Source of the DNA: JANRKF01 sp964519595
Lineage (GTDB): Bacteria; Pseudomonadota; Alphaproteobacteria; Rickettsiales; SXRF01
Assembly: GCA_964519595.1 (NCBI GenBank)
Contig: CAZFJN010000068.1
Location: forward strand, 1-5,178
Length of the DNA: 5,178 nucleotides
Direction of reading: 5' to 3'
Shown one piece after another: positions 1 through 4,594 of the stretch; within the stretch, counting starts at the first letter, position 1; the number at the start of each line of letters is the position of its first letter. The notes beneath the pieces were generated by a model. That model searched no databases and was not told the DNA's origin. It saw only the letters and a list, made by a program, of their open reading frames with translations. The position numbers were made by a program, and so were the translations under genes.

Positions 1-2012
1 TTTCCGGCCATATTTGGTCCGGTAAGCAGCCATAGACGCTCTTCATTGCATAAATTACAATCATTGCTGATGAAGTTTTTGTGCGAATCAGCCGACAAAG
101 CCGCCTCAACTACCGGATGGCGGCCTTTTTTCACTGCAAAGCTCAATGAACCATCAATAAGCGGGCGAGTATAATTGCGCTTTACCGCCAGCTCGGCTAA
201 GGAAGCGTAAACGTCAATCGCCGCCAGCGCAGAGGCGGCATCACGAATTGTCAGATGATTGCTGGTTACTTCTTCCTGCAGCTCGGTAAAAAGTTCCAGC
301 TCAATTTTAAGCGCCCGTTCGGCGGCTTCCGATAATTTATGTTCCAGCTCGGCAAGCTGGGCGGTGCTATAGCGTAAAGCGCCGGCCATGGTTTGCCGAT
401 GAATAAAATCAACGCTTATTTTATCCTGATGCGCTGGCGTTATTTCTATAAAATAGCCAAGTATGTTGTTATGTTTGATTTTAAGAGTAGAAATATTCGT
501 TTCGCTGACGTAACGAGCTTGCAAATCAGCGATATGTTTTTTGCTTTGCGATTTCATGCTGCGTAATTCATCAAGCGCGGCGTTATAGCCGGAAGCGATA
601 AAATCACCATCGCGTGTGTAAATTGGCGCATCGCGTTTGATTGCGCGGCTGATATTTTCGATAATATGCGCGTGTGAGCCGAGCTGTCTGGCCAGCGACT
701 GCAAGCCTTCTGGAACGTGATCTTCGTGATATTCAATGATTTTGCGAATATTCTGGCAGACTTTCAGGGCGTCGGCAATTGCCAGTAAATCGCAAGGTCC
801 GCCGCGTCCGGCGGTAAGTCTGGAAAGAGCGCGTTGAATGTCAGCAGCGCCTTTTAACCATGCGCGAATTTGCTTGCGGTTTTCGGCGGCTTTTATAAAC
901 CATGCGACATTATTCTGTCTGGATTTTATTTCCGCGATTTTGCAAAGCGGCGCGCCGAGCCATTGCGCGAGAAGTCTGGCGGCGGCGGCGGTTATTGTTT
1001 CATCAATGACCGCAAGCAGAGAGCCTTTTTTTTCGCCGGAAAGGCGGGCGGTTAATTCGAGATTTCTGGCGCTTGCCGCGTCTATCATCATGTAATCATT
1101 GCTGGAATGTTTTTTAGGCGGCGATAATTTTGGAGCGCCTTCTTTCTGAGTGATCAAAACATAATCAAGCAAAGCGCCGCAAACAGCTAATTCGCTGCCG
1201 CTAAAACCGCCAAATGCGTCAAGAGCTTCGACATTTAATGTTTCCTGCAGCAGATGTTTCGCGCGTTTTTCTTCAAATAAGCTGGCTGGTTTTATGGTAA
1301 TCAGCGCGCCATAATCGGCAAGGAGCGACGCGGAAGAATCATAAAAACCATTATGAGTTAATATTTCGCGCGGAGCAATGCGGCCAATTTCAGCGGCAAT
1401 ATTTTCCGAAGAAGCAACGTTGAATTCTCCGGTTGATATATCAGCCCAGGCGATTACCGCCGCAGAAGGCGAGCCGGAAATTGCCAGCAGATAATTGGAG
1501 CTTCGCGCTTCAAGCAGTGATTCTTCAGTTATCGTTCCGGCGGTGACAATTCGCACTACATCGCGCCTGATGACTGATTTGTGGCCTCTTTTTTTTGCTT
1601 GCTCTGGAGATTCCAGCTGCTCGCAGATGGCAACTTTCTCGCCGGATCTTATAAGCTTTTCCAGATAATTATCAGCGGCATGAACTGGCACGCCGCACAT
1701 TGGAATATCCTCGCCATTATGCTTGCCACGTTTGGTAAGAGCAATGTCAAGAATCGTTGCAGCGCGGATTGCATCAGCAAAAAATAATTCATAAAAATCG
1801 CCCATGCGGTAAAAAAGCAGATATTCCGAATGCGCGGCTTTTAACTGCAAATATTGCTGCATTGCCGGAGTTGTCGCCATTGACGAAGCTGCAGGAACTG
1901 CCGCATTGACTGTTTCAGGCATTGCTTCAGGCATTGTTTCATGCATTGCTGCAGAAGCCTCTTCTGAAGCTGCGTAAGGAGGCTCTTGAACTAAAATTGC
2001 TGTATTTGTCAT
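1..2012 (-). CDS. mutS: DNA mismatch repair protein MutS, N-terminal 670 residues (cut by left window edge)
   Basis: MutS recognises mismatches and small loops in newly replicated DNA and recruits MutL through an ATP-driven sliding clamp. Visible order: a non-conserved N-terminal extension (residues 1-48); the mismatch-binding domain with AMQQYLQLKAAH and the mismatch-wedge motif G-D-F73-Y74-E75 (E. coli F36/E38); connector and core domains; the lever/clamp region with LKIKHNNILGYFIEITPAH; then RQTMAGALRYSTAQLAELE and GRHPVVEAAL leading into the ATPase domain. The window ends at residues 664-670, TGPNMAG, followed by AA, the first two bases of the expected Walker A lysine codon. Walker B, the signature and the helix-turn-helix lie outside, so intactness cannot be judged. 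The ATG at 2012 is favoured: an in-frame TGA lies four codons upstream (2024-2022), and a weak GAAG Shine-Dalgarno is 7 nt away. ATG at 1880 (residue 45) is an alternative closer to the usual family start but has no visible ribosome binding site. The gene is divergent from the UDP-xylose synthase gene. Confidence 0.97.
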   Translation of the reverse strand, partial: MTNTAILVQEPPYAASEEASAAMHETMPEAMPETVNAAVPAASSMATTPAMQQYLQLKAAHSEYLLFYRMGDFYELFFADAIRAATILDIALTKRGKHNGEDIPMCGVPVHAADNYLEKLIRSGEKVAICEQLESPEQAKKRGHKSVIRRDVVRIVTAGTITEESLLEARSSNYLLAISGSPSAAVIAWADISTGEFNVASSENIAAEIGRIAPREILTHNGFYDSSASLLADYGALITIKPASLFEEKRAKHLLQETLNVEALDAFGGFSGSELAVCGALLDYVLITQKEGAPKLSPPKKHSSNDYMMIDAASARNLELTARLSGEKKGSLLAVIDETITAAAARLLAQWLGAPLCKIAEIKSRQNNVAWFIKAAENRKQIRAWLKGAADIQRALSRLTAGRGGPCDLLAIADALKVCQNIRKIIEYHEDHVPEGLQSLARQLGSHAHIIENISRAIKRDAPIYTRDGDFIASGYNAALDELRSMKSQSKKHIADLQARYVSETNISTLKIKHNNILGYFIEITPAHQDKISVDFIHRQTMAGALRYSTAQLAELEHKLSEAAERALKIELELFTELQEEVTSNHLTIRDAASALAAIDVYASLAELAVKRNYTRPLIDGSLSFAVKKGRHPVVEAALSADSHKNFISNDCNLCNEERLWLLTGPNMAG
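1914..1949. repeat. Three 12-bp tandem repeats in the mutS N-terminal extension
   Basis: Three adjacent 12-bp units of the form TTCAGGCATTGY run head to tail (1914-1925, 1926-1937, 1938-1949). The third has T for G at position 5. Read on the minus strand in the mutS frame they encode the tetrapeptide run MHET-MPEA-MPET (residues 23-34), which gives methionines at residues 23, 27 and 31 in the non-conserved extension. A unit length divisible by 3 means gain or loss of a unit would not break the frame. Confidence 0.85.
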
Positions 2013-2025
2013 TAAGTTGCTTCAA

Positions 2026-2055
2026 TATATTTAATACAGCTATATTTAATATAGC
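2026..2055. repeat. 15-bp tandem duplication in the mutS/uxs spacer
   Basis: Two adjacent 15-bp copies, TATATTTAATACAGC (2026-2040) and TATATTTAATATAGC (2041-2055), differ at one base. They lie 14 bases upstream of the mutS start, so they probably fall in the mutS promoter or 5' untranslated region. No clear -35/-10 pair could be assigned because the whole stretch is AT-rich. Confidence 0.8.
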
Positions 2056-2057
2056 TG
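2037..2057. promoter_or_regulatory. Perfect 9-bp inverted repeat between divergent mutS and uxs
   Basis: CAGCTATAT, a TTA spacer and ATATAGCTG form a perfect 9-bp inverted repeat. It overlaps the second copy of the 15-bp duplication and in fact arises from the junction of the two copies. Its position in a divergent spacer suits an operator or a small RNA hairpin, but no regulator is known from the sequence and no T-tract follows it on either strand, so a terminator is unlikely. The inverted repeat is certain; the function is a guess. Confidence 0.4.
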
Positions 2058-2131
2058 AGATTATCTTAATATTTATGTATTACGACTATTATGGTAAGCA
2101 AAGCAAAATAATTCATTGTCTATTAATCAGG

Positions 2132-2206
2132 AACATAGAAATAAATGACATGGAAATAAGTGGAATAAAAATAAGTAGCATAGAAATAAGTAGCATAGAG
2201 ATTTAT
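2132..2206. repeat. Five imperfect 15-bp tandem repeats directly upstream of uxs
   Basis: Five head-to-tail 15-bp units fill the region up to two bases before the uxs start: AACATAGAAATAAAT (2132), GACATGGAAATAAGT (2147), GGAATAAAAATAAGT (2162), AGCATAGAAATAAGT (2177) and AGCATAGAGATTTAT (2192). The consensus is roughly RRCATAGAAATAAGT. The last unit supplies the TAGAGA that probably acts as the uxs Shine-Dalgarno, about 8 nt before the ATG. The array could therefore change uxs expression through copy number, serve as repeated protein-binding sites, or be neutral slippage. One plus-strand frame stays open through it. Confidence 0.85.
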
Positions 2207-2208
2207 TT

Positions 2209-3168
2209 ATGAAGAAAATAATGGTTACCGGCGCGGCGGGGTTTATTGGCTCGCATTTATCCGCTGAATTGCTGAAAAAAGGGCATATTGTTTGTGGTGT
2301 TGATAATTTTTATTCCGGAAGCAGAATAAACATTGAAAATCTTGCGAAAAATGCAAAATTTTCATTTATTGAGCATGATGTTGTTGCGCCATTTGCGGCG
2401 GAAGTGGCAGCAGCGGCGGATTACGCGGAGATATATCATCTGGCTTGTCCAGCTTCACCGCCGCATTATCAGGCTGATCCGCTGCGGACTATGCTGATAA
2501 ATGTGCAAGGAACATTCAATATGCTGGAGCTGGCAAAACGTTGCGGCGCGCGTTTTCTGCAAGCCTCAACTAGCGAAATTTATGGTGATCCGCTGGTTAA
2601 TCCGCAACCGGAATCATATTTGGGAAATGTAAATCCAATCGGACCACGCGCTTGTTATGATGAAGGAAAACGCGCCGCCGAATCGTTATGTTTTGACATG
2701 AATCGCCGCCATGGTGTTTTAATAAAAGTAGCGCGGATTTTTAATACATATGGTCCGAATATGCGTGAAGATGATGGTCGCGTCGTCTCTAATTTCTTCA
2801 AACAGGCGCTTGGTAATAAGCCGCTTACTATTTATGGCGATGGTTCGCAGACGCGCTCTTTCTGCTATATTGATGATATGGTTGCCGGATTAATTGCGCT
2901 GATGGAAAGCGCGCCGGAAATTACCGGACCTTTTAACATAGGAAATCCGGAAGAATTCACCATTGAGGAGCTAGCGGAGAAAATTATTGAAATTACCGGA
3001 ACTGAGGCAGGAATAGAGTATAAAATGCTGCCTGTTGATGATCCTAAGCAGCGTCGTCCAGATATAAGGCTGGCTGAGGAAATACTCGGCTGGAGGCCGG
3101 AAATAAGCCTTGATAAAGGCCTTCGGAAAATGCACAATCAGCAGCTGAAAAACTCAGCTGCTGATTGA
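2209..3168 (+). CDS. uxs: UDP-glucuronate decarboxylase (UDP-xylose synthase), extended SDR family
   Basis: A cytoplasmic NAD-dependent enzyme that oxidises and decarboxylates UDP-glucuronate to UDP-xylose, a sugar donor for lipopolysaccharide, capsule or exopolysaccharide. The 319 residues show a complete Rossmann N-terminus (GAAGFIG at 8-14, with acidic D32 for the NAD ribose), the family-typical HLACPASPPHYQ (76-87), catalytic T120-S121-E122, and Y149-x3-K153 within GPRACYDEGKR. RIFNTYGP (175-182), DGRVVSNF (188-195), YGDGSQTRSFCYIDD (208-222) and the late arginine of QRRPDI (about R282) follow. The ACYDEGKR plus DGSQTRSFCY combination separates UXS from dTDP-glucose dehydratases and UDP-glucose epimerases. 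Length is normal for soluble bacterial UXS. The ATG at 2209 is preceded by a modest TAGAGA and sits right before the Rossmann strand. The gene stands alone on this strand, with no glycosyltransferase neighbours visible. Its last ten codons lie within a perfect hairpin. Confidence 0.95.
   Translation: MKKIMVTGAAGFIGSHLSAELLKKGHIVCGVDNFYSGSRINIENLAKNAKFSFIEHDVVAPFAAEVAAAADYAEIYHLACPASPPHYQADPLRTMLINVQGTFNMLELAKRCGARFLQASTSEIYGDPLVNPQPESYLGNVNPIGPRACYDEGKRAAESLCFDMNRRHGVLIKVARIFNTYGPNMREDDGRVVSNFFKQALGNKPLTIYGDGSQTRSFCYIDDMVAGLIALMESAPEITGPFNIGNPEEFTIEELAEKIIEITGTEAGIEYKMLPVDDPKQRRPDIRLAEEILGWRPEISLDKGLRKMHNQQLKNSAAD
3135..3167. terminator. Perfect 14-bp hairpin at the uxs 3' end (candidate terminator)
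   Basis: CAATCAGCAGCTGA, a 5-nt AAAAC loop and TCAGCTGCTGATTG form a perfect 14-bp stem that covers the last ten uxs sense codons and the first two bases of its TGA stop. It lies between two convergent genes, where a shared bidirectional terminator is expected. A strong T-tract is missing: the plus strand continues with GAAGCAAATTTATC, and the minus strand continues with TGCATTTTCC, which has four T. It may act as a weak bidirectional terminator or as a 3'-end RNA-stabilising stem. Confidence 0.55.
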
Positions 3169-3197
3169 AGCAAATTTATCGTAGCTTATATAACTAT

Positions 3198-3229
3198 ATA
3201 ATCTTATTTATAATCTTATTTATCTTATT
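3198..3229. repeat. 12-bp tandem repeats in the convergent spacer
   Basis: Two exact 12-bp copies of ATAATCTTATTT (3198-3209 and 3210-3221) are followed by an incomplete copy, ATCTTATT (3222-3229). They occupy the AT-rich gap between the uxs stop and the 3' end of the convergent exported-protein gene. The array abuts a second, unrelated 12-bp duplication. I see no gene here: the plus-strand frame through it is a repetitive Ile/Leu/Tyr translation with no proper start. Confidence 0.85.
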
Positions 3230-3251
3230 ATATAGCTGGTTATATAGCTGG
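3228..3251 (-). repeat. 12-bp duplication that copies the stop codon of the exported-protein gene
   Basis: On the minus strand, CCAGCTATATAA occurs twice in direct succession (3251-3240, then 3239-3228). The first copy encodes the last three residues and the stop of the upstream small gene (Pro-Ala-Ile-TAA). The second is an exact in-frame repeat of the same codons and stop just beyond it. This gives tandem in-frame stops 12 bp apart and looks like a recent slippage or unequal duplication of the extreme gene end. Confidence 0.85.
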
Positions 3252-3680
3252 CGCAGGCTTGCTGCAAGAAGTTCTAACCATATTCAACAGACGTTCTTTT
3301 CCGGCCAGAGCAGCAGGTTTATTAGCATATCCGGCAACTACAACCAGAGTATTTACGCGGCCAACATAATCTTTAAAGCCGTTTAATTTTGTGCCATTAG
3401 GGCCTGGAAGATTAGTCTGATAATTAGTGTTTTCGATATCTTTTACAACACGTTTCATGTCTTTTATGCAAGATTTTACAATGAATACAGTTGCAATTCC
3501 GTTAGTCAGATCATAACCAGCCGGACGAATCTCGGCAATCAGCTTCTTTGCAGTAGCGATTTCCTGAGCTTGCACTGTTGGAAGAGGCGCAGCAGAAGAG
3601 CTTGCTGATTGAAAAGTTGAAACGATGAATATAGCAGCGGCAAGAGCTTTGCCAAAACTGATTGATTTTGAGAATGTCAT
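3240..3680 (-). CDS. Small exported protein of unknown function
   Basis: A 146-residue protein I do not recognise. The N-terminus looks like a Sec signal peptide: Lys5 and Lys11, a hydrophobic stretch at about 12-23 (ALAAAIFIVSTF), then a Ser/Ala-rich region (SASSSAAPLP) with a plausible signal peptidase I site near residue 31. No lipobox cysteine is present. The mature part of about 115 residues has an N-terminal helix-like segment (QAQEIATAKKLIAEI), basic residues around KDMKRVVKD, and exactly two cysteines (C71, C139) that could form one disulfide in the periplasm. The start is well supported: TAGGAAT gives an AGGA Shine-Dalgarno 6 nt before the ATG. It is 125 bp downstream of the ymdB-like gene on the same strand and probably has its own promoter. 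The 3' end lies in a duplicated 12-bp unit. It is called a real gene on the basis of its signal peptide, ribosome binding site and balanced composition. Confidence 0.8.
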   Translation of the reverse strand: MTFSKSISFGKALAAAIFIVSTFQSASSSAAPLPTVQAQEIATAKKLIAEIRPAGYDLTNGIATVFIVKSCIKDMKRVVKDIENTNYQTNLPGPNGTKLNGFKDYVGRVNTLVVVAGYANKPAALAGKERLLNMVRTSCSKPAPAI

Positions 3681-3685
3681 AGTGA

Positions 3686-3691
3686 TTCCTA
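3686..3691 (-). promoter_or_regulatory. Shine-Dalgarno of the exported-protein gene
   Basis: Minus-strand TAGGAA lies here, with AGGA 6 nt before the ATG at 3680. It is the best ribosome binding site in the window and fixes the start of the small exported protein. Confidence 0.6.
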
Positions 3692-3748
3692 TAGTTTTAG
3701 TTTGTTAGATGAAAAAAGCGCCGATAAGCGGTAGGTAATATATTGCAT

Positions 3749-3764
3749 ATTATTAACTAATAAT
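3749..3764. promoter_or_regulatory. AT-only inverted repeat upstream of the exported-protein gene
   Basis: ATTATTA, AC and TAATAAT form a perfect 7-bp inverted repeat with a 2-bp centre in the spacer between the ymdB-like gene and the exported-protein gene. The position suits an operator or promoter-proximal site for the small gene. A very weak minus-strand promoter could overlap it (TTGATT at 3767-3762, TATATT at 3742-3737, a 19-bp spacer that is too long). In DNA this AT-rich such palindromes can arise by chance. Confidence 0.25.
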
Positions 3765-3805
3765 CAATATATATTTTACCATTAATTTACTATATCGCTT
3801 TTAAA

Positions 3806-4594
3806 TCACTTTAAAGACAAGGCCTCAACCTTAATGGCCAGCCCGGTTTTGTCATCAGTTTCAACCAGCAATGCTGAAAAAGTTGCTTGTTTATCAGCAG
3901 CTTCCATTTTTGCTTTTCTGGTTTTAGAAAGGAAACGCTCCAGAGGGCCTTGCGGAGAAAAGCCAATTATTGAATCATAATCACCACACATTCCGGCATC
4001 AGTCTGATAAGCCGTTCCTTTTGGCAAAATCCGCGCATCAGCGGTTGGCACATGTGTATGACTGCCGACTACCATGCTTACTCTGCCGTCTAAATATATT
4101 CCCAGCGCGTTTTTTTCGCTGGTTGCTTCGGCATGAAAATCAACCATTATCGCCTGCGCCTGATTAAGAAGGCGGCAATTTGTCAATTCGCGATCAGCCA
4201 TAGCGAAAGGACAATCAAGATGCTCTTTATGAAATACTTGTCCAAGTAAATGTAAAACCGCGATTTTTCTACCATCGGCAATGGTAAATATGCCAAAGCC
4301 ACGGCCAGGATTTGTTGGCGGAAAATTATGCGGCCTGAGCAGGCGCTTTTCCGTAGCCAGCAGCGGGATTATTTCCTTCTGATCCCAGATATGGTCGCCG
4401 CCAGTTATAACATCAACTCCGGCGGCAAAAAAATCCGCACAAATTGCCGGATTAACGCCGAATCCGCCAGCCGCATTATCAGCATTAACCACCACAAAAT
4501 CAAGCAACCTCTCGCGGCGCAAACGAGCGACATGCTTAATCACCACCTCTCGGCCACTTCTTCCTACTACATCGCCGCAAAATAGTAATTTCAT
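3806..4594 (-). CDS. ymdB: YmdB-family metallophosphoesterase (TIGR00282 type, 2',3'-cyclic nucleotide phosphodiesterase-like)
   Basis: A cytoplasmic two-metal phosphoesterase. The Bacillus subtilis relative YmdB hydrolyses 2',3'-cyclic nucleotides and affects motility and biofilm choice; the role in this organism is unknown. The 262 residues match the family length and layout: GDVVGRSGR (D8), NADNAAGGFG (D39-N40), GGDHIWDQ (D67-H68), RLLRPHNFPP (84-93), VDFHAEATSEK (H154) and VGSHTHVPTADA (H179, H181), then QTDAGMCGDYDSIIG. Two metal-site positions differ from the usual form: Glu39 (NGENAAGG) is Asp, and Asn67 (GNH) is Asp. Both are conservative metal-capable changes, so activity is plausible but specificity may differ. 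The ATG overlaps the cyclo-ligase TGA (ATGA), and only a weak AAGA lies upstream, which suggests translational coupling. The upstream gene ends in a 12-bp repeat array that reaches to within 13 bases of this start. I am sure of the family and less sure of the substrate. Confidence 0.92.
   Translation of the reverse strand: MKLLFCGDVVGRSGREVVIKHVARLRRERLLDFVVVNADNAAGGFGVNPAICADFFAAGVDVITGGDHIWDQKEIIPLLATEKRLLRPHNFPPTNPGRGFGIFTIADGRKIAVLHLLGQVFHKEHLDCPFAMADRELTNCRLLNQAQAIMVDFHAEATSEKNALGIYLDGRVSMVVGSHTHVPTADARILPKGTAYQTDAGMCGDYDSIIGFSPQGPLERFLSKTRKAKMEAADKQATFSALLVETDDKTGLAIKVEALSLK

Noticed and set aside
1..8. MutS appears to end exactly in the Walker A motif
   Set aside because: This is the window edge, not a truncation: the frame is open and the next two bases fit the expected lysine codon.
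838..1095. Plus-strand open frames inside mutS (also 870-1055 and 1581-1787) and a short minus-strand frame at 554-736
   Set aside because: All lie inside the strongly supported mutS frame, have no recognisable domain, and are shadows.
2132..2206. CRISPR-like array
   Set aside because: The units are directly adjacent with no unique spacers and are only 15 bp long, so this is a tandem repeat and not CRISPR.
1922..2212. 96-codon plus-strand frame from within mutS to the uxs start
   Set aside because: Its first third is antisense to the MutS N-terminus and the rest translates tandem repeats. Only the shorter 45-codon version is kept, as a speculative finding.
2865..3137. 90-codon minus-strand frame inside uxs
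   Set aside because: It is antisense to conserved UXS motifs, with no ribosome binding site or domain.
3165..3386. 73-codon plus-strand frame rich in Ile, Leu and Tyr, resembling a membrane peptide
   Set aside because: It begins at ATT without a ribosome binding site, runs through 12-bp AT repeats, and then overlaps the exported-protein gene antisense.
3711..3732. Possible minus-strand terminator after the ymdB-like gene (CCGCTTATCGGCGC followed by six T)
   Set aside because: Only a 3-bp stem can be formed before the T-tract, so it is too weak to call.
3737..3767. Candidate minus-strand promoter (TTGATT and TATATT)
   Set aside because: The spacer is 19 bp and the DNA is so AT-rich that such matches are expected by chance.
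3970..4167. Plus-strand frames inside the ymdB-like gene (also 4328-4585) and inside cyclo-ligase (4713-4952)
   Set aside because: They are antisense shadows of genes with clear catalytic motifs.
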